A DNA stretch of 50,835 bases, taken from the NCBI GenBank assembly GCA_018716115.1, contig DVKF01000038.1, forward strand, positions 1 to 50,835, in the 5' to 3' direction. The position numbers and the translations under genes are program-made. Under the pieces are notes generated by a model. The model had not been told where the DNA came from, did not search any database, and saw nothing but the letters and a program-made list of their open reading frames with translations. This stretch comes from Candidatus Alloscybalousia intestinigallinarum (lineage in GTDB: Bacteria; Bacillota_I; Bacilli_A; RF39; UBA660). Positions within the stretch are counted from its first letter, which is position 1. Every line of letters begins with the position of its first letter. Positions 23,378 through 32,059 of the stretch are shown piece after piece.

Positions 23378-25489
23378 TTAACGCAACTTTTCTCGAACAA
23401 AATTTCTTACCTCATCCATATCAGAAGTCATGGTTGTAAACGGTAAATTAGCCGTTAACATCTGGTTATACATCTCATTATACTCCATAAATCTCGGATC
23501 TAAAATAGAAATTATACCTTTATCCGTACAACTGCGAATTAATCGACCGGTTGCTTGCCTTAATTTAATCATCATTTCTGGTAAATAAACTTCTTTAAAA
23601 CCATCTTGATATTTTTTAGCTTTAAAATCAACTACTGGATCCACAATTGGGAAAGGTAAACGAGGAATAATGACACTACTTAATGATTCCCCTTTAATAT
23701 CAATTCCTTCAAAGAAAGTACCAGTCGCTAGTAAGCAGGAATGAATATTATTTTCGAAACTTTCTCTTAACTTTTTCATATCCACATTATCACTCTGAAG
23801 ATAGATAGGATAATCAAAATTTTCTAGACCGAGGTGTTCATAAACATAATTCATATCACTTCGAGAAGTAAATAAGACTAAGCTTCGCCCCTCAGTTAAT
23901 GCAAACAAATCGCGAATACGATAAACCACATCATCTAAAAAGCGCTCACGATCCAACTTAGGATTTGTAATATCCGTTGGGGTGTACAAAAGAACTTGAT
24001 TGGCATAGTCATAAGGAGAAGTTATAGGAAACTCTTTAAAAACCTTACGTCCCATCACTTGATTCAAGCCAATGGAATCTGCATAATATTGATAGTCGTC
24101 CCCTGCCGACAAAGTAGCACTTGTTAGAACTACGCTACCATCTATACGGGATAAAGAATTAGCCAATAATTTACTTGTTTCTTTAGAAACGTAACTTAAT
24201 TGGACATATTTTCCTTTTTTATCCAAAAACTTAACCCAATAAAGATTAGTAGCTTTATCGCCTTTTAGTAAGTCTTTTAATAATTTACAAAACTGTTCGA
24301 TGATATCGACCGCTCTCTTATCAGGAGATAATCCTTCATATTGTTTACTCTTTTGATCGGTAACTTTTATTGCTTCCATTAACTTAGAAATTAAAGTATC
24401 GATTTCTTTTTTCATCGTTGGACTACAATTAATCATCACACGATCACAATCTTGGTAACTATCTACTTCTAGATGACGGTCTAACGAGTTTTTAGCACTA
24501 CTTCTCAACTTAACAAAAAAATGATTTAGAAGAGAAATCGTCGCTTGTTCAGGATAAAATTCCTCTTCCCCAAAAGTAACAGAATTATATAGATGATACA
24601 AAGCACCCTCAATTTTACGCTTATCTATCGTCTCTGTATAAGAATTTCTAACCTTTTCTTCCAAGTTATGGGCTTCATCTACAATGAGCACACTCGCATT
24701 CTTCAATAAAGAAGACTCATTGCCCATTTTTAAATGTTGTGCAAGATAATCTTGATTAGTAACCACAATTTTACGAGCAACATTCTCTTCCTTTTGTAAA
24801 GTGAATTGACAATTAATATAATGTGGACATGCACGAGCTAAACAATTCTTGACATTAATCTTTTTCCAAATAGAATCAGGAAGCGTTAAAAAATCATCGC
24901 GATCTAAAGCTTTGCCCTTTTCTTGTTCGATTTTTTCTAAGATATATTGATAAGATGGGTCTACAACTTCTTTTAAAAATTCATGTACGCGTTTTTCGCA
25001 AACATAATTATTTTTTCCTTTAACTAAAATTGCCTCAAAATCATCTATGTCTAACATTTCTACAACCTTAGCAATATCCTTCATCAATTGTTCTTGTAAG
25101 GCGATAGTAGAAGTCGCAATGACTGCACCCTTAATTTTAGGATTCTTTTTAAAAGAATAAACGAGAGGAATCAAATAGGCATAGCTTTTACCAATTCCTA
25201 CTTGTGCTTCAATTAATAAAATTTGTTTTTCCTTTAGTGCTTCCGCTACAGTAAGCGCCATCGTATGTTGACCTTCACGGTAACCGAGATCCTTATCCTT
25301 ATTAATCTCTGGTTGATCTTCTTTTTCAGTTTTGTCGATCTCTTGCTGAGCTTTCTTTTTACTTTCATCAACATCTGGATACTCTACTTTTTTACTTTTT
25401 TCAATTGCTAGGAAAAAATCATTTACCTCATTATAAACATCAGCCCCCAGTTCTAACTCTCTTACTCTCTTCTTCCAAATATCTGCCAT
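23378..25489 (-). CDS. dinG: DinG/XPD-type ATP-dependent DNA helicase
   Basis: A 703-residue superfamily 2 helicase with 5'-3' polarity expected for the family. Walker A is in EAQVGIGKS (94-102), DEAH at 271-274, and motif VI GRLIRS lies near the C terminus. Four cysteines between motifs I and II (C164, C216, C221, C227) match the [4Fe-4S] domain of XPD/DinG. The FEGIDI motif is also intact. No exonuclease domain is fused, so this is the short DinG type rather than the B. subtilis exonuclease-fused one. Residues about 35-70 are a charged Lys/Glu-rich insertion. The ATG follows a G7 ribosome binding site. Confidence 0.9.
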   Translation of the reverse strand: MADIWKKRVRELELGADVYNEVNDFFLAIEKSKKVEYPDVDESKKKAQQEIDKTEKEDQPEINKDKDLGYREGQHTMALTVAEALKEKQILLIEAQVGIGKSYAYLIPLVYSFKKNPKIKGAVIATSTIALQEQLMKDIAKVVEMLDIDDFEAILVKGKNNYVCEKRVHEFLKEVVDPSYQYILEKIEQEKGKALDRDDFLTLPDSIWKKINVKNCLARACPHYINCQFTLQKEENVARKIVVTNQDYLAQHLKMGNESSLLKNASVLIVDEAHNLEEKVRNSYTETIDKRKIEGALYHLYNSVTFGEEEFYPEQATISLLNHFFVKLRSSAKNSLDRHLEVDSYQDCDRVMINCSPTMKKEIDTLISKLMEAIKVTDQKSKQYEGLSPDKRAVDIIEQFCKLLKDLLKGDKATNLYWVKFLDKKGKYVQLSYVSKETSKLLANSLSRIDGSVVLTSATLSAGDDYQYYADSIGLNQVMGRKVFKEFPITSPYDYANQVLLYTPTDITNPKLDRERFLDDVVYRIRDLFALTEGRSLVLFTSRSDMNYVYEHLGLENFDYPIYLQSDNVDMKKLRESFENNIHSCLLATGTFFEGIDIKGESLSSVIIPRLPFPIVDPVVDFKAKKYQDGFKEVYLPEMMIKLRQATGRLIRSCTDKGIISILDPRFMEYNEMYNQMLTANLPFTTMTSDMDEVRNFVREKLR

Positions 25490-25548
25490 CTTTATCCCCC
25501 CCTTTTGTTAAAATCGTCCCCATTATATCACAAAACCGAAAAATAGGC

Positions 25549-25588
25549 AAAAAAAAAGAATGGAAATGGTGCTAGAAATTTTCCATTC
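25549..25588 (-). terminator. Terminator of dacB-spmA-spmB
   Basis: Minus-strand stem GAATGGAAA/TTTCCATTC (25580-25588 with 25558-25566) followed by a run of about nine T, about 40 bases past spmB. Confidence 0.87.
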
Positions 25589-25625
25589 CTTCTAGTATCG
25601 TTTTTCACAGAAACATGGCAATCCA

Positions 25626-26156
25626 TCAACTACCAAATACCAGAGTAACTAATAAAATGCTCATCACTAAAGTCACAAAATCAGCAAATAATCCAGCTTT
25701 TAAAGCATAGCGAATATTCTTTATCCCGATACTACCAAAATATAACGACAAAACATAAATCGTCGTATCAGTAGCCCCCTGCATGACGGCAGCAATTCTT
25801 CCTAGATAAGAATCAACCCCATAAGTTTTAAATATATCGATCATAACCGCAAAAGAAGCATTTCCGGAAATAGGACGGATCAAAGCCATAGGTAAAATTT
25901 CAACTGGAACGCGAAGGAAAGAAAATAATGGTTCTAAAAATAAAAAAATACGATCTAAAAGCCCACTCTTTAATAAAATATTAATCCCAAAAATCATCGC
26001 AATTAAGCAGGGGAAAACACTAAAACCTAATTGCAAACCTTCCTTAGCACCATCGACAAATTCATCGAAAACATTAACCTTTTTATACAAAGCATATCCA
26101 ATAATACCAAGTACCAATAAAGGAATAAATAGCTGACTAAGTTCGCTTAAGTTCAC
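25626..26156 (-). CDS. spmB: Spore maturation protein B
   Basis: A 176-residue membrane protein of the nucleoside-transporter-like SpmA/SpmB group. Conserved stretches are DEFVDGAKEGLQLGFSVFPCLIAMIFGI, PISGNASFAVMIDIFKTYG, and GATDTTIYVLSLYFGSIGI. SpmA and SpmB together promote spore core dehydration and heat resistance. The GTG start with a GGTGG site lies 20 bases inside spmA, so the genes overlap and are probably translationally coupled. Ends in TGA. Confidence 0.94.
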   Translation of the reverse strand: MNLSELSQLFIPLLVLGIIGYALYKKVNVFDEFVDGAKEGLQLGFSVFPCLIAMIFGINILLKSGLLDRIFLFLEPLFSFLRVPVEILPMALIRPISGNASFAVMIDIFKTYGVDSYLGRIAAVMQGATDTTIYVLSLYFGSIGIKNIRYALKAGLFADFVTLVMSILLVTLVFGS

Positions 26157-26736
26157 GTTTTTTCCACCTCTTCCACAACATTCTATCTACTAGTAAAGCC
26201 AAAAAGGAATTCACAATAGTCGCAATAATCGTAATCATCACTAAGTCGGTAGGAGAACTAGCACCAAGTTTTGAACGAATCCCAATGATATCCGTGGCGA
26301 TCAATGTTACCCCACTGGTATTTAAGACCAAAAAAGTAATCATACTGCGAGTCGCTACTTTTTTATCAGGATTTTTTTCTTGTAAACACTTCATCGCTTT
26401 TAAACCGAAAGGAGTCGAAGCATTATGAATACCTAACATGTTAATGGTAAGATTGCTGGCAATATAGCCAAGGGCGGGATCATCTTTCTTTAACTCCGGA
26501 AAAATAAGGCGAAATAAGGGACTCATCAGCTGGGCCAATCGATCCAAAATTCCTGCCTTCTTTGCAATATTCATGATACCACTCCATAAAATCATCAAGG
26601 GAAACATTCCCATAAATAACTCGACTGCACTATTACCACACTCGATAATCTCCTGATTGATTACATCTACTCGACCAGTTAAAAGAGCGTAGCTAATCCC
26701 AATTAAAAGAAAACTTCCCCAAATAAGATTAATCAT
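26137..26736 (-). CDS. spmA: Spore maturation protein A
   Basis: A 199-residue polytopic membrane protein: ECGNSAVELFMGMFPLMILWSGIMNIAKKAGIL, YIASNLTINMLGIHNASTPFGLKAMKCLQ, and LNTSGVTLIATDIIG match the SpmA family. The start is the ATG at 26736, because its ATGA overlaps the dacB stop TGA by 4 bases; a GTG three codons earlier is less likely. Partner of SpmB in spore cortex/core maturation, membrane of the developing forespore or mother cell. Confidence 0.94.
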   Translation of the reverse strand: MINLIWGSFLLIGISYALLTGRVDVINQEIIECGNSAVELFMGMFPLMILWSGIMNIAKKAGILDRLAQLMSPLFRLIFPELKKDDPALGYIASNLTINMLGIHNASTPFGLKAMKCLQEKNPDKKVATRSMITFLVLNTSGVTLIATDIIGIRSKLGASSPTDLVMITIIATIVNSFLALLVDRMLWKRWKKRELKRT

Positions 26737-27800
26737 GAAAACCACGACCTAATCCAAGAAAATAAGCCTTTTTTCTTATTTTTTACTTGAACATAAATTT
26801 TCTGATGATGAATTTCTTTCCCGTTCAGTTTAACCGTAACAAGACCAACGACATCCCCGTCATGATAATTAGTTAACTTGGTTAATCTTACTTCAACTTT
26901 TACTTCTTCCTTTTCTTCTTCCGTTAATGGATAAGAAAAATTTTCACGGATATAAATCTTATTAGGATAATAAGCATCATCGATCTTAAACTTCTTTGTA
27001 TCTAAAATTTTATATGTTTTATACTCTGAAAAGGCATATTCATACAATTCCTGATGTGTTTGATACTCATTTCCATCATTGAGAGTAACTGCTGTCAAAT
27101 TTAAGCCATCTCGAGAGGCATTAGTGACTAAAGTCCTGCCGGCACTAGGGGTATACCCCGTCTTTCCCCCTGTACAATAACGATAACTACCTAACAATTC
27201 ATTTCGATTATGCCACAAGTAACTCTTTTTATCCGATTGAACACTATATTTTTCTGTTCCGATAATTTTCATATACGTCTCATTCTTTGAAGCATAGCTA
27301 GATAAAAGCGCCATATCATAAGCCGTCGATTTATTCTGAGTCACTTCATCTAAACCGTGAGGATTGTTAAAAATCGTATTTCGCATCCCAATACTAGCCG
27401 CTTTCTGATTCATCATCTCGACGAATTTTTCTTCTGTTCCACCGACAAAAACACTAATTACAATCGCCGCATCATTACCGCTTCTCAGCATTAATCCATA
27501 AACCAAATCCAAAAGGGTCATCTTCTCCCCCAACTCAATATAAATATTCGACCCATACATAGTAAGAACTTCCTCGCCTACGGTCACTACTTCATCTAAA
27601 CGACCTGACTCGATTGCAAGAATTGCAGTCATAATTTTGGTAATCGAAGCAATCAAACGTGGTGTATCCTTATCTTTCGCAAATAAAACACGCCCACTTT
27701 CCGTATCCATTAAACAAGCACTACGACTACTGACCGTCATCCCATAAACACTAGTCGGAAACAAACATAAAACCATGAATATAATCAATCCTTTTTTCAT
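26733..27800 (-). CDS. dacB: D-alanyl-D-alanine carboxypeptidase (PBP5* type), spore cortex
   Basis: A 355-residue secreted penicillin-binding protein that trims the pentapeptide in spore cortex murein. A Sec signal peptide covers about residues 1-20, then the SxxK motif (S52-K55, SITK), SGN (107-109) and KTG (213-215) form the active site. The last 80 residues are the C-terminal beta domain and an amphipathic tail that binds the membrane. The gene order dacB-spmA-spmB is the same as in B. subtilis. The stop codon TGA overlaps the spmA start. I could not define a sigma-E promoter with confidence. Confidence 0.93.
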   Translation of the reverse strand: MKKGLIIFMVLCLFPTSVYGMTVSSRSACLMDTESGRVLFAKDKDTPRLIASITKIMTAILAIESGRLDEVVTVGEEVLTMYGSNIYIELGEKMTLLDLVYGLMLRSGNDAAIVISVFVGGTEEKFVEMMNQKAASIGMRNTIFNNPHGLDEVTQNKSTAYDMALLSSYASKNETYMKIIGTEKYSVQSDKKSYLWHNRNELLGSYRYCTGGKTGYTPSAGRTLVTNASRDGLNLTAVTLNDGNEYQTHQELYEYAFSEYKTYKILDTKKFKIDDAYYPNKIYIRENFSYPLTEEEKEEVKVEVRLTKLTNYHDGDVVGLVTVKLNGKEIHHQKIYVQVKNKKKGLFSWIRSWFS

Positions 27801-27894
27801 GAACTCACCTATAAAAACATATGAAAAAAAGAAGACAGTTAGTCCTTAAAATCCTTTTCTTCTAGTAGGAGAGAACATTTTCTTTAAATAATAA

Positions 27895-27923
27895 TTGCGT
27901 AAACAATACAACCCTCGTATAAT
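27895..27923 (+). promoter_or_regulatory. Promoter of the HEXXH-motif gene
   Basis: TTGCGT (27895-27900), 17-bp spacer, TATAAT (27918-27923). An upstream TTG start would fall in the -35 box. Confidence 0.65.
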
Positions 27924-27948
27924 AAGAGTACTAAAAGAAAGGGATACT

Positions 27949-29358
27949 ATGAACAAAATCAAAGTTTACAGTCTAGTTTTTGGTACTAGTTTAATCCAAT
28001 TAGCAAATCCAAACCTAGACGAATTAAAATACTGTAGTAATAACCAAGTAATAGAAAGTTCAATAGAAGAATTAGAAGAAACTTGGTATCAAAATGGCTA
28101 TGAAGATACTTATCAATTAGAAGAATTACTAAATAACTATACTTATCCAAAAATAGAAGTTAAACAACATCAAAATACCAATCTGTATGATCCAATGAAT
28201 GATACGATTAGATGGGAAAAACTCTATCGAACAATAAAGAATAATAATCAAGAATATTTAAAAACAAATGATGAAGACTATTACGAAGAATTTAGTGAAC
28301 AAGAATTAATAGAAATTCTATCTACAGTAAGAGATTTTATTTGTCAAATAGAGAAAGAGAAGAAGCTAGACAACAAAGAACTAGCGTGTAAATTAGAAGA
28401 GTTAACCATTCTAAAAGAAAAAAGAACACCTTATATCGATATCCTATTTACTGGTGAATTAGATTGGCATAGTTTTAGACTATCTTTAACAGAAGAAAAT
28501 GACCAAGACTACTTCAAAATCAAAGTAGCACATGAAATTACTCACTTATTACAAGCAGGATGTCCAGATATTCAACAAAAAACAATTCAAGTTAGTGTAT
28601 GGCAAGAACCATTAGAAGTATTTAATCCGAATCAGCCAAGTACTCTTAGAACCAGAACCATCGATGAATGTGTTGCCTATATTGTATCGCAAAACTATCA
28701 CCCTAATTACCCAATTGATTTTCCGGACATGACAAATTTTAATCTTCTACAGTTTGCCATGCTTCCTAAAGAGGACTTCATAGCGAATGAGACCATAATC
28801 GATTTATCCTTAAATAAAAATCAAGAAGGTTTCTATCAACTATTTGATGCAGAAACTAACGAAGAAAAAAGGCATGTTCACGAGATGATGCATACGATGG
28901 ATACACTGGATTTTTATGACCAAAGCTTATACGATAACTATCCTGAATCAGAAGAAAAAATAACCGAAATGTATGCGTTAAACAGCTTGAATTTGGCCAA
29001 ATATCTCATGAAGAATCTTATCGAGCGCAAACAACCCCTACCAAAAAATGCCCTTTTTTATCTACTTAATCTCTATCGAGATTATAATATCTATACCTTA
29101 AATATCTACATCGAAGAATTAGAGAGTGATTCCTATATTAAAGATTATTTTGTAGAAGAATATCAACATCTAGAAAAGACGATTTGGAAATCACTTGAAC
29201 AAATTTATCAAGATAACACTCTTCAAAAACAATATAATTATTATGAATATAACGACAAAGACTTAGAAGGGCTATCCTTTTATAATTTTATAACGCCACT
29301 AAGACACGAAGTAGACGACTACAATGAATTCAAACAAAAACTACTAGAATTAGGATAA
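27949..29358 (+). CDS. Uncharacterised protein with HEXXH zinc-protease-like motif
   Basis: A 469-residue protein with no recognised family. It is rich in Glu, Tyr, Asn and Gln, and the N terminus (residues 5-20) is a short weak hydrophobic stretch rather than a clear signal peptide. VAHEITHLLQAGCP (193-206) holds H195-E196-x-x-H199, the zinc-binding pattern of zincin metallopeptidases. DECVAYIVSQ (239-248) fits a third ligand Glu (E240) in an ExxA helix, 41 residues after the second His, as in gluzincins. The C-terminal half is helical and charged. It is divergent from dacB, with its own promoter and an AAAGGGA site. A peptidase role is inferred from motifs only. Confidence 0.7.
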   Translation: MNKIKVYSLVFGTSLIQLANPNLDELKYCSNNQVIESSIEELEETWYQNGYEDTYQLEELLNNYTYPKIEVKQHQNTNLYDPMNDTIRWEKLYRTIKNNNQEYLKTNDEDYYEEFSEQELIEILSTVRDFICQIEKEKKLDNKELACKLEELTILKEKRTPYIDILFTGELDWHSFRLSLTEENDQDYFKIKVAHEITHLLQAGCPDIQQKTIQVSVWQEPLEVFNPNQPSTLRTRTIDECVAYIVSQNYHPNYPIDFPDMTNFNLLQFAMLPKEDFIANETIIDLSLNKNQEGFYQLFDAETNEEKRHVHEMMHTMDTLDFYDQSLYDNYPESEEKITEMYALNSLNLAKYLMKNLIERKQPLPKNALFYLLNLYRDYNIYTLNIYIEELESDSYIKDYFVEEYQHLEKTIWKSLEQIYQDNTLQKQYNYYEYNDKDLEGLSFYNFITPLRHEVDDYNEFKQKLLELG

Positions 29359-29391
29359 GTTGAAGTTTCTATCTAATAGATTGCTTCAACT
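29358..29391. terminator. Inverted repeat between the convergent HEXXH and lipoprotein genes
   Basis: AGTTGAAG (29358-29365) pairs with CTTCAACT (29384-29391) around an 18-base loop. The T-tract that follows is only moderate, so termination is possible, not certain. Confidence 0.45.
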
Positions 29392-29420
29392 ATTTCCACT
29401 AGTAGTTTTTTCTATGTGAA

Positions 29421-29960
29421 TCACGAATATAATCCGTGGATCTTTTGACGATCAATATCAGTAATATCGTCCATTTCCCAATTATCGTCTTTCTTTGTTA
29501 ACGTAAAATTAATCGTATATTTGATCTTTTCTTTTACCCCATCCATTTGATCCAATTTATAATCCATAAATTTAGTATCGTCTGTCGCATTGGTTTCTTC
29601 GCTAATAAACTCATCAGGATGCGTTCTCAAATAAGTTTCTGCTTCCGTAATCGCAGTCGCATAATCGTATACTTCGATTTCTACTTTGACTGTCGCATGA
29701 TTGCCATCTTCCGTTTCATCGTCAATCTTATAGCTCAAATTTTTATACTGTTTTTTCATGAGTTCCCGATATTTTTCTTTCTGGTCCTTAGACATCGTTC
29801 CTGCACTATCGATCACTTCATCTAACTGAGATAAAACCTTTTCATCCATCGTCTGATATTTACTTAAAAATTCCTCTACTTTTTTAGTAGGCGTATTCAT
29901 CATATTACCACAACCAACTAAGAAAAATAACGCAAGTACACTAATAATAATCTTTTTCAT
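29421..29960 (-). CDS. Uncharacterised lipoprotein
   Basis: A 179-residue secreted lipoprotein. The signal peptide MKKIIISVLALFFLVGC ends in the lipobox LVGC. The mature part is hydrophilic, with an alpha helix rich in Lys, Glu and Gln (about 25-75), then a beta-like part resembling the DUF4878/NTF2-like layout (YKIDDETEDGNHATVKVEIEVYDY... and KIKYTINFTLTKKDDNWEMDDI). That resemblance is weak. The ATG at 29960 follows GGAGG; an upstream start five codons earlier would put the ribosome binding site inside the gene. It faces trpS with a divergent intergenic region. Confidence 0.8.
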   Translation of the reverse strand: MKKIIISVLALFFLVGCGNMMNTPTKKVEEFLSKYQTMDEKVLSQLDEVIDSAGTMSKDQKEKYRELMKKQYKNLSYKIDDETEDGNHATVKVEIEVYDYATAITEAETYLRTHPDEFISEETNATDDTKFMDYKLDQMDGVKEKIKYTINFTLTKKDDNWEMDDITDIDRQKIHGLYS

Positions 29961-30086
29961 ATTTTCCTCCTTCATTTGTAGGATGAATCAAAATCAATAG
30001 AACTATACATACTTACGAGAATTTCTCTTTTAATTTTATTTATTTTGAATAAAAAATGTGCTAGAATACAAACAGGATGTGAGAAA

Positions 30087-31088
30087 ATGAAAAAAACAAT
30101 TCTAACCGGAATCAGACCAACTGGAAATCTACACCTTGGACATTACTTTGGAGCTTGTCAAAACTGGATAGCACTACAAGATAAATATGATTTCTTTTTA
30201 GAAATAGCGGATGTTCAAGCACTAACGGATAACTTTCATCAACCTGACAAAATTAATAAGAGTGTCTATGAATTAACTAGCGATTTACTATCAATTGGGA
30301 TTGATCCAGAAAAAGTTCATATCTTTATTCAATCCCAGATTCCAGAAATTGCGGAACTAACCGTTTTTTATTCTAACCTAGTCACCATGAGTAGACTCTA
30401 TCGAAATCCGACAGTAAAAAATGAAATTGCGCAAAAAAAAGCGATTTTTGGATCAAGTGGTGAAAGTGTCACTTACGGTTTTGTCGGCTATCCTGTCAGC
30501 CAAACAGCAGATATTACAGCTTTCGATGGCGAACTTGTTCCTGTTGGAGAAGATCAACTTCCTCTAATTGAACAATGTCGAGAAATTGTTAGAAAATTTA
30601 ATTCTATCTATGGAGCTACTTTAAAAGAACCGGAACCACTTCTTTCTAAGAATCCTAGAATTAAAGGATTAGACGGCAATGAAAAAATGGGAAAAAGTTT
30701 AGGAAATGCCATTTACCTTATTGATACTGAAGAACAAGTCAAAGAAAAAATCATGTCTGCAGTAACGGATACCAAGAAAATCAAAAAAGATGATCCAGCT
30801 GACCCTGATGTTTGTATGGTGTATTATTATCATAAATTGATTAATAATCCTAACCTAGAGACTGTCTGCCAAGAATGTAAAATGGGACAAAGAGGCTGCG
30901 TAGCATGTAAAAAAGAACTAATTGAAAGGATGAACGAATTCCTAGAGCCAATCAGAAAGAAAAAAGAATACTATCGAAATCACCCAGAAGAAGTAAAACA
31001 AATTTTAAATAACGGAACAGAAATTGCCAAAGAAAAGGCCAAAGGAACCATGAAAAAAGTAAAAACAAGTATGAAAATTAACTACTAA
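30087..31088 (+). CDS. trpS: Tryptophanyl-tRNA synthetase
   Basis: A 333-residue class I synthetase that charges tRNA-Trp. It has the HIGH-like motif HLGH (16-19), the AxSPV-equivalent VPVGEDQL region, and KMGKS (200-204). Residues about 245-275 contain four or five cysteines, including C-x6-C-x2-C (CKMGQRGCVAC), matching the [4Fe-4S] site described in a subset of TrpRS such as Thermotoga. The start at 30087 is taken over an upstream codon because the extension is not part of the fold. No T-box is seen upstream; the leader is only about 110 bases. A TGC-preceded TAGAAT (30058-30066 region) could serve as an extended -10. Ends at a bidirectional terminator shared with the DUF3603 gene. Confidence 0.95.
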   Translation: MKKTILTGIRPTGNLHLGHYFGACQNWIALQDKYDFFLEIADVQALTDNFHQPDKINKSVYELTSDLLSIGIDPEKVHIFIQSQIPEIAELTVFYSNLVTMSRLYRNPTVKNEIAQKKAIFGSSGESVTYGFVGYPVSQTADITAFDGELVPVGEDQLPLIEQCREIVRKFNSIYGATLKEPEPLLSKNPRIKGLDGNEKMGKSLGNAIYLIDTEEQVKEKIMSAVTDTKKIKKDDPADPDVCMVYYYHKLINNPNLETVCQECKMGQRGCVACKKELIERMNEFLEPIRKKKEYYRNHPEEVKQILNNGTEIAKEKAKGTMKKVKTSMKINY

Positions 31089-31105
31089 CTTCATACTTGT
31101 TTTTT
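31061..31105. terminator. Bidirectional terminator between trpS and the DUF3603 gene
   Basis: A 15-bp perfect inverted repeat (31061-31075 with 31090-31104, AAAAACAAG.../...CTTGTTTTT) serves both convergent genes. The trpS stop is within the loop. Confidence 0.85.
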
Positions 31106-31744
31106 CTTATGAGATAACCGGAGTAACTGATACAACCCAACATGCTTATCATCCAAATAATTATCCATACTATGAATAAGTCGCTCGTACATTACCTGAT
31201 AATTATTCTCTACTTCATCATAATACTCATAATACAAAAATTTTAACTTGTGATAATTCTTCGATTGAAAAGTATCCTGTAATTCCGTAGTTAAATATTT
31301 TTTCATCTTTAACTCTCGACGAGTAAGAAAACGCAAGGCATTTTCTTCTTTAAGTACAATGTAATCTATAGTCGTAAAAGCTAAATTACTCGCTAAATAC
31401 GCAATTTCCTCTTCTTCATCCAACAACAATTTACTCTTACAAATACTCTCTCCATTCTTAGAAAACTCTATAGCTAACACCCTACTCCCATCAGAAAACA
31501 AGCAACAATAATCAATCGTCTCTACTCCTTTATTCGAATACACTTCACAACTTTTGAATATTTTCAGTAAAAAATCCGTAGAAATTTTTATTTTATGATG
31601 AAGAAACTGCTCAAAATCATGTTTATCGATTTTCACCAGTTTAATTTTTTTCATATTCTCTATATCATCATTTGTATTCCATTCATAAAATTCATAAAGA
31701 ACACCATCACTAAAATTTAACAATATATCATATATATAAATCAT
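31091..31744 (-). CDS. DUF3603 family protein
   Basis: A 217-residue protein that recalls the DUF3603 family of Bacilli: an N-terminal MIYIYDILLNFSDGVLYEFYEW, an ...YCCLFSDGSRVLAIEF segment, a LTRRELKMKKYL segment, and a ...MDNYLDDKHVGLYQLLRLSH end. Family function unknown. ATG at 31744 with GGGAGG; it overlaps the upstream small membrane protein gene by 17 bases. Cytosolic prediction. Confidence 0.75.
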   Translation of the reverse strand: MIYIYDILLNFSDGVLYEFYEWNTNDDIENMKKIKLVKIDKHDFEQFLHHKIKISTDFLLKIFKSCEVYSNKGVETIDYCCLFSDGSRVLAIEFSKNGESICKSKLLLDEEEEIAYLASNLAFTTIDYIVLKEENALRFLTRRELKMKKYLTTELQDTFQSKNYHKLKFLYYEYYDEVENNYQVMYERLIHSMDNYLDDKHVGLYQLLRLSHKKKQV

Positions 31745-31949
31745 TATGATGCCTCCCACTTAGAATAATTACTAAACTAACCATCAATAAGCCAACCAAG
31801 GAAAATAAGCACTCAATTCTAGTAAAAATAAAACTTAAATAATCTAGTAAGCTATATCCCATCGTTAACAGATTCAAATAAGTCACAATATAAGTAAAAC
31901 CAATGACCATAAAGCCAAATCCTAGTAAAAAGAAAAATACTCGGTACAT
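31728..31949 (-). CDS. Small two-helix membrane protein
   Basis: A 73-residue protein with two hydrophobic segments (about 5-25 and 43-63) separated by a short loop with an acidic/aromatic pair, ending in a short basic tail. ATG at 31949 is preferred over a GTG three codons upstream that overlaps the AGGTGA site. It overlaps the DUF3603 gene, which suggests coupled translation. No family recognised. Confidence 0.65.
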   Translation of the reverse strand: MYRVFFFLLGFGFMVIGFTYIVTYLNLLTMGYSLLDYLSFIFTRIECLFSLVGLLMVSLVIILSGRHHNDLYI

Positions 31950-32019
31950 CCACTTCACCTAATTTATCTTATTTCATAGAATCCATTTATAGTATTAATT
32001 TTTTTAAAGAAACTATTCT

Positions 32020-32052
32020 AAAAAAAGAAAAGAAATCAAATCTTTTGACTTC
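32020..32052 (-). terminator. Terminator after the BspA/SipW pseudogene
   Basis: Minus-strand 9-bp stem GAAGTCAAA/TTTGATTTC (one G-T pair, 3-nt loop) followed by a T-rich tract. Confidence 0.75.
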
Positions 32053-32059
32053 TTAACAA

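Noticed and set aside
29961-30086. T-box leader upstream of trpS
   Set aside because: The intergenic region is only about 110 bases, with no specifier loop or T-box sequence.
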